A DNA stretch of 64,000 bases from Aneurinibacillus uraniidurans (GCF_028471905.1 NZ_CP116902.1:1834501-1898500), one strand, 5' to 3'. Positions 44,744 to 53,972 are shown, numbered from the stretch's first letter. Numbers and translations are program-made. The notes: generated by a model not told the origin, from the letters alone.

Positions 44744-44807
44744 GTTCATCTCCATTCTTGTTCGTCTTGATGACAGTATAGAGGGGAAATATGAATGGAA
44801 GATGAAC
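44744..44807 (-). promoter_or_regulatory. inverted repeat between kinase and permease genes that includes the permease ribosome site
   Basis: GTTCATCTCCATTC (44744-44757) is complementary to GAATGGAAGATGAAC (44793-44807) with one extra base. In the minus-strand transcript the downstream arm contains GGAGATG, the only ribosome-site-like sequence before the permease ATG. Confidence 0.5.
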
Positions 44808-44813
44808 ACGACA

Positions 44814-46196
44814 TTACAGAAGGGGAAGATAGACGTGGAAAGTTGTTCCTTTCCCTAGCTGGCTTTCTACATGAATTTTTCCATGATGCAGGTCGATAAT
44901 TTTTTTTGTAATCGCAAGCCCTAAACCACTGCTGCCTTCTTTGCGGTTCCGCGATTTATCGGCGCGGTAAAAGCGGTTAAAAATATAGGGCAGATCCTGT
45001 TCGGAAATGCCAATCCCTGTATCTTTGATCTCGATGTGGCATTCTTTATGATCAGTTTGGGTAAGCAGAAGGGAAATCGATCCGCCATGTGGCGTGAATT
45101 TAATGCTGTTAGTAATGAGATTGATCCACACCTGCTGAAGCAATTTTTGGTCTGCAAAAATGAAAGTGGAAGAGAGCTTCATATCAATCGCCAGCTCTTT
45201 TTCCCGCCAGCTCCATTCGGTCATAAACAAGACTTGTTTAAGCTGAGCGGCCACATCAAATGTGCTTTTTTCGATAATATCCTCTTCTTTATCGAGCGAA
45301 GCAAGCATTAATAGCTGCTTACTTAGCAGTGACATCCGCCTGCTTTCGTCCTCAATAATCGATAAGTAATGGCTTCGTTGGCTTGCCGATAACGTGTCGG
45401 ATTGCAACGTTTGGGCAAATCCCTGGATAGAAGCAAGGGGAGATTGAATTTCATGAGACACATTCGACACGAATTCTTGCCGCATCTCTTCCAGCTGTTC
45501 CAAGCTTTTGGCCATCTTAGAGAAGTGATTCGCCAGGTGCCCGATTTCATCCCGCCGATTTACATGCAGTTCAATATTGTACTTTCCTTGTGCCAGTTTT
45601 TTAGTCGCTTCTGTCAGTTTGGTAATGGGGTGGACAATATAACGGGTACTAATGATCACAAAACAAATACTTAGCAGTGTAGTGAGCGCCATAAGAAGAG
45701 CAAAAAAGACCCGCATTTCTCCAAACTGCAGTTCGATATTAGGGCGGATGAAAAGCGCATGAGGAGTTCCATCAATCATGATGGGCACACCAATTGTATT
45801 CGAGAGTACGTTATCAAAAAATCCGGTTATGAAGGCTGTCGAAGGGAACTGGGAAATCCCATGATAAATATGACCATGTAAAACATTTTGGATCACTGTA
45901 GGGTCCAGTTCTTTTTTGCGAAAGGCTCCACCATAAAACGATTGATCGCCTTGTTGATTCACCAAAAAAATCTGATAGCCCAGGTTTCCTGTGTTTTGTA
46001 AATAATCATGTAAATTACTACGAGGATTATTTTCATAAAAAGCGACGATATCTTGTGCCATATGCGTTATTTTTTCATCGTTGTACGGCTTCAACTTGTA
46101 TTGATAGTAAACATTTGTGAAAACAAACCCCAGTAAACTACTGATTAGCATCACGAACAGGGTCGTAACAACGATTCGTAAATAAAGAGTCTTCAC
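44814..46196 (-). CDS. membrane sensor histidine kinase
   Basis: 460 aa. Two transmembrane helices enclose an extracytoplasmic sensor of about 130 residues, then HAMP, DHp motif FVSNVSHEIQSPLASIQGFA with phospho-His, and ATPase boxes NSIKFTPHGG, DTGIGI and GSSGLGLAITKKII. The large sensor is unlike intramembrane BceS kinases, so it may bind an external ligand. Starts inside the end of the response regulator gene (4-bp overlap). Confidence 0.92.
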   Translation of the reverse strand: MKTLYLRIVVTTLFVMLISSLLGFVFTNVYYQYKLKPYNDEKITHMAQDIVAFYENNPRSNLHDYLQNTGNLGYQIFLVNQQGDQSFYGGAFRKKELDPTVIQNVLHGHIYHGISQFPSTAFITGFFDNVLSNTIGVPIMIDGTPHALFIRPNIELQFGEMRVFFALLMALTTLLSICFVIISTRYIVHPITKLTEATKKLAQGKYNIELHVNRRDEIGHLANHFSKMAKSLEQLEEMRQEFVSNVSHEIQSPLASIQGFAQTLQSDTLSASQRSHYLSIIEDESRRMSLLSKQLLMLASLDKEEDIIEKSTFDVAAQLKQVLFMTEWSWREKELAIDMKLSSTFIFADQKLLQQVWINLITNSIKFTPHGGSISLLLTQTDHKECHIEIKDTGIGISEQDLPYIFNRFYRADKSRNRKEGSSGLGLAITKKIIDLHHGKIHVESQLGKGTTFHVYLPLL

Positions 46197-46870
46197 TTCT
46201 TGGCGACCTCCAGTTTATAGCCAACACCGCGCACCGTTTTAATGCTAAAATCGTTCGTGCGCTCAGCAAAGCGGTCACGCAATCGCTTAATATGAACATC
46301 CACCGTTCGATCATCCCCGGCAAAATCTGCTCCCCAAATTAATTGAATCAGTTCTTCCCGTGCAAATGTCCGGTCGGGATAGCTGGCGAGTTGTGATAAC
46401 AGTTCAAATTCTTTCATGGGCAGCATGAGAAGTTGCCCATTACAATCAACCTCATAACTGCTCCGATCAATGATTGTGTCATGCAACTTAATTTTTTCGG
46501 CATTTATCATGTGATAACGTCGAAGCAGTGCTTTCATGCGAAATAATAATTCTTGCGGTTCAAATGGCTTTGTGACATAATCATCCGTTCCGACTGCAAA
46601 CCCTTTTTCTTTATCAACTAATTGATCTTTTGCGGTTAATAAAATAACCGGAATATCGTAATCTTCCCGAATTTCTTGACAGAGTTGAAACCCATCTTTG
46701 TTTGGCATCATCACATCGACAATCGCTAAATGAATGGGATGCTCTGCAAGCAATACAGAAGCTTCTTCGCCATCCGTTGCTTGAAAGACGGTATAGCCTG
46801 CGAATTGCAGGTGATAGGTCACGAGTTCACGAATGTGAGGGTCATCATCAGCAATTAAAATATGAATCAT
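46193..46870 (-). CDS. OmpR-family response regulator
   Basis: About 225 aa. Receiver with IADDDPHIREL, phospho-Asp in LAIVDVMMPNKDG and Lys in GTDDYVTKPFEP; winged helix with LPMKEFELLSQLASYPDRTFAREELIQLIWG and RTVDVHIKRLRDRF. The frame is open to 46933; the family start is ATG 46870, though a GTG 6 nt upstream (46876) has better spacing to AAGGAG. First gene of an RR-HK-permease-ATPase unit. Confidence 0.9.
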   Translation of the reverse strand: MIHILIADDDPHIRELVTYHLQFAGYTVFQATDGEEASVLLAEHPIHLAIVDVMMPNKDGFQLCQEIREDYDIPVILLTAKDQLVDKEKGFAVGTDDYVTKPFEPQELLFRMKALLRRYHMINAEKIKLHDTIIDRSSYEVDCNGQLLMLPMKEFELLSQLASYPDRTFAREELIQLIWGADFAGDDRTVDVHIKRLRDRFAERTNDFSIKTVRGVGYKLEVAKK

Positions 46871-46933
46871 CGTCACGTACAGCTCCTTATAAGTTACAAG
46901 ATAAGTAGGATTGCTTTCATTTGGAGTATACAT

Positions 46934-47208
46934 ACAAATACGAAAATATGCATCGTTTAAATCGGCTGGCTAGGCATAGTATACACAGTTCATATCCGGT
47001 TCACATGCTGTCATCTAAAAGCCTAACGAGACAACGGCGAGCCCGCTCTTTTTTTGCCCGCTTTTTCAAGTACACAGAAGAAATGGATGAGGAGGTATTT
47101 TATAGTAACAAAATACTGCGTATAAAACAATTCACAAATAAACAGTTATATGTAAAATAGAACAGGAACATATTACACAATATACAGAATGCACAGGGGA
47201 CTGAACGT
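46934..47208. other. intergenic region upstream of the D,D-carboxypeptidase
   Basis: About 275 bp without a convincing gene. A 79-codon frame crosses it but lacks a ribosome site and family. It includes AAAATACTGCGTAT at 47110-47123, also found upstream of the recombinase-like gene (49410-49423). Confidence 0.5.
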
Positions 47209-48363
47209 ATGAAAAAATGGATCTGTTCACTTTTGACTATATGCTTTTTAGGAACGGGGACGGCGTCTGCTAGCCCGCTTACAGTAAAACCTCAACCACT
47301 ACCGGCGCTGCAAAGTGAAGCGGCTGTGCTGATGGACGCACGATCCGGTGATGTTTTGTATGAGAAAAACGGAGAGAAAATAATGTTTCCAGCCAGTATC
47401 ACCAAAATTGTTACAAGTGCGCTGGCGATTGAACAAGGGAAGCTGTCGGATGTCGTGACGGTATCAAAAGATGCACATGATGTCACGGGGACACGTGTAT
47501 ATCTAGCAGTCGGTGAACAAAAGCCGTTAGAAGACCTTGTGTATGCAGCGATGCTAAATTCCGGAAATGATGCGGCTGTTGCCATCGCTGAACATATGGC
47601 TGGCAGTAGTGAAGCGTTTAGTAGTCGCATGAACGCATTTGCTAAAGCGGCGGGGGCGACACACACGAACTTTGTGAATCCAGATGGTCTGCCAGACCCG
47701 AAGCATGTAACGACAGCGCTTGATATGGCACGCATTATGCGTGTAGCGATGCAAAACCCGACGTTTCGTACGATTGCTTCTACACAGGAGCGAAAATGGG
47801 ACGGAGCAGAGTGGAAATCGAATCTAGTGAACCATTCTCGCCAGTTCTTACAAAGCTATCCCGGAGCTATTGGGGCTAAGAATGGATTCACACAGCAGGC
47901 GGGATTTACGTTTGTCGCGGCAGCAGAGCGGAATGGACAAGAGTTGATTGCGGTTCTATTGAAAGCACCCACACGTAATGAGATTACGAAGGAAGCAGAG
48001 CAGCTTCTTACGTACGGATTTACTAATTTCCGTACGGTACAGGTAGCGCGAACTAGTCAGCATTTTACGTATAAAGGAGAAACACTCGTGGCGCGCCGGG
48101 ATGTGTATACATCGATTCCGGCAAATGATAAATATACAGTGGATACAGATGAAGGGCGTAGTCTGCTTGTTCGATCTACGTCTGGAGCACAGCATCTATA
48201 TGCTGATACGCTGGATGCACAGCCAGACGACCGTATAGCTGCTCCAGCGTCACAAAGTTTACGTAATGGGTTTATATCTAGAAAAGGTGTAATAGCGGCG
48301 GGAATGATCGCATTGGTTGTAGCGGGTGGAATCATGATCTACCGCCGACGTGTAAATCAATAG
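47209..48363 (+). CDS. D-alanyl-D-alanine carboxypeptidase (DacF/PBP5 type)
   Basis: 384 aa, class S11 penicillin-binding protein. Signal peptide (ICSLLTICFLGTGTASA), catalytic SITK (Ser63, Lys66), SGN (118-120) and KNGFT in place of the usual KTG box, then a C-terminal beta domain and a transmembrane anchor (GMIALVVAGGIMIYRRR). It trims the terminal D-Ala from peptidoglycan stem peptides. The anchor is a true membrane helix, not the amphipathic helix of PBP5. The spacing and sporulation role cannot be told from here. Confidence 0.9.
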   Translation: MKKWICSLLTICFLGTGTASASPLTVKPQPLPALQSEAAVLMDARSGDVLYEKNGEKIMFPASITKIVTSALAIEQGKLSDVVTVSKDAHDVTGTRVYLAVGEQKPLEDLVYAAMLNSGNDAAVAIAEHMAGSSEAFSSRMNAFAKAAGATHTNFVNPDGLPDPKHVTTALDMARIMRVAMQNPTFRTIASTQERKWDGAEWKSNLVNHSRQFLQSYPGAIGAKNGFTQQAGFTFVAAAERNGQELIAVLLKAPTRNEITKEAEQLLTYGFTNFRTVQVARTSQHFTYKGETLVARRDVYTSIPANDKYTVDTDEGRSLLVRSTSGAQHLYADTLDAQPDDRIAAPASQSLRNGFISRKGVIAAGMIALVVAGGIMIYRRRVNQ

Positions 48364-48458
48364 AAAGAGATCGGAATGCACAAGACGGCGAACAGACGGT
48401 ATGTGAACTGCAAGCGGCCGGTTGGGAGTGTGATACAAACGGTAGGAGATAGCACATA

Positions 48459-48502
48459 AAAACGCAGGGAAAGTACTTTTAAAATGACTTTCCCTGCGTT
48501 TT
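48459..48502. terminator. bidirectional terminator between convergent genes
   Basis: Perfect 16-bp stem, AAAACGCAGGGAAAGT (48459-48474)/ACTTTCCCTGCGTTTT (48487-48502), with A/T runs suited to both directions. Confidence 0.9.
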
Positions 48503-48513
48503 ATTTATCAATC

Positions 48514-49104
48514 TTACTGGATATCCGGCACCAGGTTACGGTTTAAATACTGTTCAAGTGTCTCGGCTACGGCAAAAGCAGTGTGGGCCGGAACCTTATT
48601 TGCGAAGGAATGTTCACACTTCTCGCGGTATGCCATTGCTTCCGGGTAATCACGCATATGACGGGCGATTACATCTTCCGCATAACCGCGTTTACGCTGG
48701 CGGGTGCGAATGGTATCTTCATCGGTATGGATGCAAATCCGAATCAAATTGGAACCGTATACATTTTTGAGCAAATCAGCACCCCGATGATTTAAGATTA
48801 AATAAATCGATCCGTTTTGCTGGAGATAGTGTTCAATGTCACGCTCCCTAATTCCGTGTTGAACGTTGTCAAGACGGAGTGTCTCAATGAATTCATTATT
48901 CTCCTGCATATGCTGGAACTCATTTTCCGAGATAAAGTGATAATCCTGTCCGTCTACCTCAGCTGAACGACGCGGTCGGGTCGTATATGGAATTACACGC
49001 TGCAGTCCAAGTGCCTCACCTACCATATCTGCAATCGTCTTTCGCCCTGCACCATACGGTCCTGTAAACACAAAAATGCGGTTATAATCTTGTAACTGAT
49101 ACAT
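48514..49104 (-). CDS. guanylate kinase-like protein with altered P-loop
   Basis: 196 aa. Guanylate-kinase fold: IFVFTGPYGAGRKTI near residue 10, YTTRPRR and YHFISENEFQHM (GMP-binding segment), LILNHRGADLL. True Gmk has GPSGxGKxT; here the Walker Lys position is Arg (GAGRKT). C-terminal EKCEHSFAN fits. It could be an active paralog with shifted Lys, or a binding protein like MAGUK GK domains. GGAGGGG precedes the ATG. Confidence 0.8.
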   Translation of the reverse strand: MYQLQDYNRIFVFTGPYGAGRKTIADMVGEALGLQRVIPYTTRPRRSAEVDGQDYHFISENEFQHMQENNEFIETLRLDNVQHGIRERDIEHYLQQNGSIYLILNHRGADLLKNVYGSNLIRICIHTDEDTIRTRQRKRGYAEDVIARHMRDYPEAMAYREKCEHSFANKVPAHTAFAVAETLEQYLNRNLVPDIQ

Positions 49105-49205
49105 CGTACCCCTCCTTACGTCGATATACCTTTTTGAAAGGTGTTATATTTATAATATTGAAAATATTCTAATCTTGGAATAGGGCAATAGCAACATTTT
49201 TAGAC

Positions 49206-49235
49206 AAAAAAAATATGCCGGAGGATGATCCGGCA
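49206..49235 (-). terminator. terminator-like hairpin in the leader of the Gmk-like gene
   Basis: TGCCGGA (49216-49222)/TCCGGCA (49229-49235). Read on the minus strand it is followed by T-rich TATTTTTTTTG. It lies about 100 bp before the Gmk-like start with no minus-strand gene upstream, so it may be an attenuator. Confidence 0.45.
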
Positions 49236-49463
49236 CCAAATGAAGTGAATATCCAGTGAATAACCAAGTTGTTGCAGTTGCAAGAATTAGTATAGGCTTT
49301 TTTGTACCAAATAACCTACAAAATTCGACAAAACAGAAGAAGAGCCGATAAAACAGAGAATAGCAAGATTAGGAAGAGAGAGGGACTGTTTTTTTCAAAG
49401 CAAGGTATTAAAATACTGCGTATCAATATATAATAAAAAATAACAAAAGGAGGTCACAAACAC

Positions 49464-50330
49464 ATGGAGTTCCGCTTCAGTTACCATACAGATTATGAAA
49501 CCTATCTCATGGAACAAAACCGTGCTGACTTGACGATTGCTTCTTACATGATGGAGATGACGATTTTCTTTGCCTGGTTAGCACGTGTCCATCCCCATCT
49601 TGAATTGCATCAGATCAGCTACAAGATCGTAACCGCGTTCATTGATGAAGAATTGCAAGAAGGACGGCAAGTTTCAACCGTGAATAAAAAAATTTCGGCA
49701 TTGAAATCGTATTTTCATTTCTTATGGCTAAAAGGCTATATCGGTCTTGATCCATGTGCCAAACTTAAACGTAGGCCAGACCTAAAAGAAGAGCAAGCCT
49801 TTGCCTTTACGGATGAAGAAATCGACGTACTGTTTCAAACGATTGAATACGATGCCGTAGCGAGACATAAAGAAGAGGCGTATTTGCGCAATATGGCGCT
49901 TGTAACGTTGTTCGTCTGGGGAGGACTGCGCATTCAGGAAGCAGCCAATCTCTTATGGCGTGAAATCGTCTGGGAGGGTGAAAGTGCGATTATTGGCATT
50001 TCACTTGGAAATATGCGCCGCATCATCATGACACCACAAGAATCCCGATTTTTGCGGCAGTATACCGAACACCCTGGCGTACACGATTCTCCGTTCGTTT
50101 TCACATCGCGTCAGGGCGAAAAAATTAGTCCGCGCAGTATTCAATTTATTTTGAATTCGCTTGGAACAAAAGCAGGGCTTCATGTTCATGCTCAGAAACT
50201 GCGCAATACGTATGTGATCCGCAAGCTACTCGCCGGATATTCACGTGACGATGTCGCGGATATGCTCGGGATTGAGCAGTTAATTCTACCTGATGCTGTA
50301 TGGGATGAAGTACAGGAAATGCGCCGCTGA
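49464..50330 (+). CDS. tyrosine-recombinase-fold protein lacking the catalytic Tyr
   Basis: 288 aa. N-terminal SAM-like core-binding domain (residues 1-105), then the catalytic domain with Arg in WGGLRIQEAANL and an HAQKLRNTYVIRKLL block. The C-terminal LGH...Y segment of XerC/XerD is replaced by LGIEQLILPDAVWDE, with neither the second His nor the nucleophile Tyr, and the beta-hairpin Lys is not evident. It is unlikely to cut DNA and may act as a DNA-binding or architectural protein. AAAGGAGG precedes the ATG. No mobile element borders are visible. Confidence 0.82.
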   Translation: MEFRFSYHTDYETYLMEQNRADLTIASYMMEMTIFFAWLARVHPHLELHQISYKIVTAFIDEELQEGRQVSTVNKKISALKSYFHFLWLKGYIGLDPCAKLKRRPDLKEEQAFAFTDEEIDVLFQTIEYDAVARHKEEAYLRNMALVTLFVWGGLRIQEAANLLWREIVWEGESAIIGISLGNMRRIIMTPQESRFLRQYTEHPGVHDSPFVFTSRQGEKISPRSIQFILNSLGTKAGLHVHAQKLRNTYVIRKLLAGYSRDDVADMLGIEQLILPDAVWDEVQEMRR

Positions 50331-50393
50331 TGGTTGTAAATGGGAGGGAATGGGTATAACTAACCGTATATCCAGTGAAGGAGAGCGATTCAG

Positions 50394-51458
50394 TTGTCTC
50401 ATATTACAGCCGTAGGAACGGCCTTACCTCCATACATCCTGCAGCAGAATGACGTACGTGATTTTGCACGTCGCTTGTTCGCTGACTCTTTCCGTGATAT
50501 CGACCGTTTTATGCCCGTATTTTCGAACGGGCAGGTGGAAACTCGTCATTTTTGCGTACCGCTTGACTGGTTTGGAACAGTGCATACATTTGCCGAGAAA
50601 AACGCATTGTTTCAAGAGTGGGCCGTACGCCTTGGAGCAGACGCCGCACGGAATTGTCTTACACACGCAGGTATAACTCCAACAGATATCGATCACATTT
50701 TTTTCGTGTCTACTACCGGTATTGCCACGCCTAGTATCGATGCGCGGATTATAAATGAACTAGGAATGAACATACACACGAAGCGAACGCCGATCTTCGG
50801 GCTCGGCTGCGCAGGGGGAGCGGTAGGATTATCGCGTGCTCAGGAATACGTCCGGACGTTTCCGAAAGAGCGGGTACTGCTTGTAGCCGTAGAATGCTGT
50901 GGACTTACATTCCAGCAGCAGGATCGCTCTAAAAGTAATCTAGTTGCCACCTCTTTATTCGCAGACGGAGCAGCGGCTGTGCTCATCGAAGGGGATCACG
51001 TCTGTCATTCGCGAGGACTTGAAGTGCTCGATACGATGAGCACGCTTTGGCCGAATACGCACGATGTGATGGGCTGGGATATAAACGAGCATGGCTTACA
51101 AGTCATTTTTTCTCGTGATATTCCGACACTTGTTCATACATTGGTACAGCCAAACGTCGATGAGTTTCTGCAAAAGCACAGCATGAGCAGCTCTGACCTG
51201 AAGCATTTTATCGCGCACCCCGGCGGAATCAAGGTCATTCAAGCATATGCAGATATACTGGGGCAGCCGCTTGCAAACTTCAACCATGCCCTTGACGTAC
51301 TGCGCTGCTATGGCAATATGTCATCTGTAACTGTTCTGTTCGTGTTAGAGAAGTTTCTTGCGCAAGGAATCGCACCAGACGAATATGGACTGATCAGCGC
51401 TCTCGGGCCTGGATTCAGTTCAGAATTATTGCTTGTCAGAGGGGCTGGAATGAGATGA
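50394..51458 (+). CDS. bpsA: type III polyketide synthase
   Basis: 354 aa from TTG 50394 (AAGGAGAG at 50378-50385). Catalytic triad of chalcone-synthase-like enzymes: Cys139 in FGLGCAGGAVGL, His275 in HFIAHPGG and Asn308 in RCYGNMSS. The Bacillus homologue BpsA condenses long acyl-CoA with malonyl-CoA to give alkylpyrones. It overlaps the ICMT-like methyltransferase gene, the same order as bpsA-bpsB in Bacillus subtilis. Confidence 0.93.
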   Translation: MSHITAVGTALPPYILQQNDVRDFARRLFADSFRDIDRFMPVFSNGQVETRHFCVPLDWFGTVHTFAEKNALFQEWAVRLGADAARNCLTHAGITPTDIDHIFFVSTTGIATPSIDARIINELGMNIHTKRTPIFGLGCAGGAVGLSRAQEYVRTFPKERVLLVAVECCGLTFQQQDRSKSNLVATSLFADGAAAVLIEGDHVCHSRGLEVLDTMSTLWPNTHDVMGWDINEHGLQVIFSRDIPTLVHTLVQPNVDEFLQKHSMSSSDLKHFIAHPGGIKVIQAYADILGQPLANFNHALDVLRCYGNMSSVTVLFVLEKFLAQGIAPDEYGLISALGPGFSSELLLVRGAGMR

Positions 51459-52015
51459 TTTTTTTCTACACCGTATTCGTTTCTCTCATAATTCAGCGAC
51501 TAGTCGAACTTTGGATCGCTCGCCGCAATCAACAGTGGATGATGGCACATGGCGGCATTGAGATCGGTGCGGAGCATTACCCATTGCTAGTCCTGATGCA
51601 TATCAGCTTTTTTGCCGGGCTGTGGACCGAAGTCGCGCTCCGAGGGTATGCTATATCTTTTGCCTGGCCAATTTTGTTGGCTGCTCTTATCATCGTACAG
51701 GGAATTCGCTATTGGGCGATCACCTCACTCGGACGTTTCTGGAATACACGGATCATCATTATACCTGGGGCTGATGTTGTACGCCGAGGTCCGTATCAGT
51801 TCTTGCGTCACCCTAATTACACGGTCGTTATCCTTGAGCTAGCTCTCATTCCACTCTTATTTGATGCATATATCACATGCGTGGCGTTTTCGATCCTAAA
51901 TGCCTTGATGCTTTCTTATCGTATTCGCGTTGAAGAAGAAGGCTTAGCTTCTTATACTGCCTATACAACCGTTATGCAAAATCGTCTGCGCTTCTTGCCC
52001 AAAAAGCCAGAGTGA
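51455..52015 (+). CDS. bpsB: ICMT-family methyltransferase (BpsB/YpbQ-like)
   Basis: 186 aa membrane protein with about four or five helices. C-terminal isoprenylcysteine-carboxyl-methyltransferase signature: RRGPYQFLRHPNYTVVILEL and RIRVEEEGLASYTAYTTVM. In Bacillus the partner methylates alkylpyrones made by BpsA to alkylpyrone methyl ethers. Start codon overlaps the bpsA stop (ATGA), so translational coupling. Confidence 0.92.
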   Translation: MIFFYTVFVSLIIQRLVELWIARRNQQWMMAHGGIEIGAEHYPLLVLMHISFFAGLWTEVALRGYAISFAWPILLAALIIVQGIRYWAITSLGRFWNTRIIIIPGADVVRRGPYQFLRHPNYTVVILELALIPLLFDAYITCVAFSILNALMLSYRIRVEEEGLASYTAYTTVMQNRLRFLPKKPE

Positions 52016-52100
52016 AAATACGAAAGGTTGTCAGAATTCGCAAAAAGGTTTAATGTAGTAAGTACTATCCTACAAAAAGAAACAAGGTGGCTAGAGAGAC

Positions 52101-53294
52101 ATGAACTATACTTTTGCACAACGATGCGGCAGCTTCCAACCGTCTGCTGTACGAGACATCCTTAAAGTCATCAGCCAGGGAAATGTTATCTCATTCGCAG
52201 GCGGACTGCCGGATGACAACTTATTTCCACTTGATGCTGTACGAGACGCCTATGAACGCGTATTCGCGAGCGGAAAACATACGTTACAGTATGGATTAAC
52301 GCAGGGATATGGCCCACTACGCGAAAAAATTGCTGAACGCATGACTCGCAAAAATGTACATATGAGCGCTGATCAGATTTTGCTGACGACGGGTTCGCAG
52401 CAAGTTATTGATCTTTTTTCTCGAATTATGCTGGATCCAGGTGATACGGTACTCGTCGAAAATCCAACCTATCTGGCAGCTTTGCAAGTTTTCCAATCAT
52501 ACCAGGGCAAAGGCATTGGAGTTGATTCAGATGCAGACGGCATGCTGCCGGATGATCTTGAAGAAAAACTAAAAACGTACAAGCCAAAATTCATCTATGT
52601 CGTTCCGACATTCTCAAATCCGGCTGGTAAAGCATGGTCGCTTGAACGTCGCAAAGAAGTACTGCGCCTCGCAAAAAAATACAATGTTGTCATTTTAGAA
52701 GATGATCCGTATGGTGAAATTCAATTTAACGAGAACGAGACGTATGCTCCGATCGCATCGCTCGATAATGGAGAAACTGTGCTGTACACAAGTACGTTCT
52801 CTAAAACGGTTGTTCCGGCGCTTCGCACAGGCTGGGTAATGGGACCAAAACCGCTTATCCAAATGATGAACCAGACGAAAGAAGCAGCCGATCTGCATTC
52901 AAGTTCGCTTGACCAGCAGGCGCTGTATCAGCTGATGGCTCACTTCGATCTGGATGCACACATTGCAAACTTGCGCACGGTATACAAAGAACGAATGAAC
53001 GTGATGCTTGACCTCCTTGAGAAAACAAACCTGCCAGGACTGAAATACGTAGCACCGCGGGGCGGGATGTTCTTCTGGGTAGAGCTGCATGAGCAGATCA
53101 ATACAACAGCACTGTTCAGCAAAGCAGTAGAAAACGGCGTCGCGTACGTACCAGGCGCACCATTTTATGTCGGGGAACCGAAGTATAATGCGTTCCGTCT
53201 AAACTATACGTATTCCGTACCAGAGAAAATTAACGAAGGTATGAGCAAGCTCGTACACGTATTAGAAGAAGCGTATAAACCGATCAATCAATAA
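52101..53294 (+). CDS. class I/II PLP aminotransferase (LysN/2-aminoadipate type)
   Basis: 397 aa. PLP fold type I with the N-terminal VISFAGGLPDDNLFP of the LysN/ARO8-like group, TTGSQQVIDLFSRIML, PTFSNPAGKAW, DDPYGEIQF and the PLP Lys in STFSKTVVPALRTGW. Members transaminate 2-aminoadipate, aromatic or branched substrates. No GntR domain, so it is an enzyme, not a MocR regulator. A 5' AAGGTGG site and a terminator mark it as a single-gene unit. Confidence 0.9.
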   Translation: MNYTFAQRCGSFQPSAVRDILKVISQGNVISFAGGLPDDNLFPLDAVRDAYERVFASGKHTLQYGLTQGYGPLREKIAERMTRKNVHMSADQILLTTGSQQVIDLFSRIMLDPGDTVLVENPTYLAALQVFQSYQGKGIGVDSDADGMLPDDLEEKLKTYKPKFIYVVPTFSNPAGKAWSLERRKEVLRLAKKYNVVILEDDPYGEIQFNENETYAPIASLDNGETVLYTSTFSKTVVPALRTGWVMGPKPLIQMMNQTKEAADLHSSSLDQQALYQLMAHFDLDAHIANLRTVYKERMNVMLDLLEKTNLPGLKYVAPRGGMFFWVELHEQINTTALFSKAVENGVAYVPGAPFYVGEPKYNAFRLNYTYSVPEKINEGMSKLVHVLEEAYKPINQ

Positions 53295-53303
53295 CGTAAG
53301 CAA

Positions 53304-53329
53304 AGAGAGCCTGCAATGGCTCTCTTTTT
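53304..53329 (+). terminator. intrinsic terminator after the aminotransferase
   Basis: AGAGAGCC (53304-53311)/GGCTCTCT (53318-53325) followed by Ts. Confidence 0.85.
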
Positions 53330-53375
53330 GTTGTACAATATAAAACGAAATTCATACAGAAGAGGAACGCGAAAA

Positions 53376-53972
53376 ATGATTCAAGGTGTGATTCTCGCCG
53401 GAGGAAAAAGCTCACGCATGGGTGGTCAACCAAAAGAACTACTGTCCGTAAAGGGTGAACCGCTGATTGTTCGTACCTGTCGGCTACTTCAACAAACCGT
53501 ACAATCCTGTCTCGTTATTAGCAATCATGCAGAACGTCTCACCATGCTGCCTCCCTCTATTTCCATTTACCCCGATGACATCAAAGAGCAGGGCCCACTT
53601 GGAGGAATGGCAACCGCGATGCGTGTCAGCGCACACGATCTTCTACTAGTAGTCGGCTGTGATATGCCTGAGCTCAATGAAGACATTCTCTATAAGCTAA
53701 CGATGTACGCACCGCAACTAAAAAGTGGACAACTAGATGCAGTTGTGCCCGAGCAGGCTGACGGACGATTACAGCCACTCTGTGCCTTATACCATCGACG
53801 CATACGTCCTGTGATTCTTGACCAGCTGTCAACAGAAAACAAACGTATGCGAACGATGCTTGACACGATCAACGTGGCATATCTTCCTGTACAGCAGGAT
53901 TCCACCAAGGTATTCTATAATCTCAATACACCAGCTGATTATGAGACACTTAGAAAGGAAGAGACAAAATGA
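53376..53972 (+). CDS. mobA: molybdenum cofactor guanylyltransferase MobA
   Basis: 198 aa. Nucleotidyltransferase N-terminus GVILAGGKSSRMGGQPKELL, IKEQGPLGG and VVGCDMPE. It joins GMP to molybdopterin to make the guanine dinucleotide cofactor. The frame is open from 53316 but the family start and AGAGGAAC site fit ATG 53376. First gene of mobA-moeA-mobB-moaE-moaD; start of moeA overlaps its stop by 4 bp. Confidence 0.93.
   Translation: MIQGVILAGGKSSRMGGQPKELLSVKGEPLIVRTCRLLQQTVQSCLVISNHAERLTMLPPSISIYPDDIKEQGPLGGMATAMRVSAHDLLLVVGCDMPELNEDILYKLTMYAPQLKSGQLDAVVPEQADGRLQPLCALYHRRIRPVILDQLSTENKRMRTMLDTINVAYLPVQQDSTKVFYNLNTPADYETLRKEETK

Noticed and set aside
46921-47160. 79-codon open frame between the response regulator and the carboxypeptidase
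   Set aside because: No ribosome site, overlaps the divergent regulator promoter, low-complexity basic composition and no recognisable domain.
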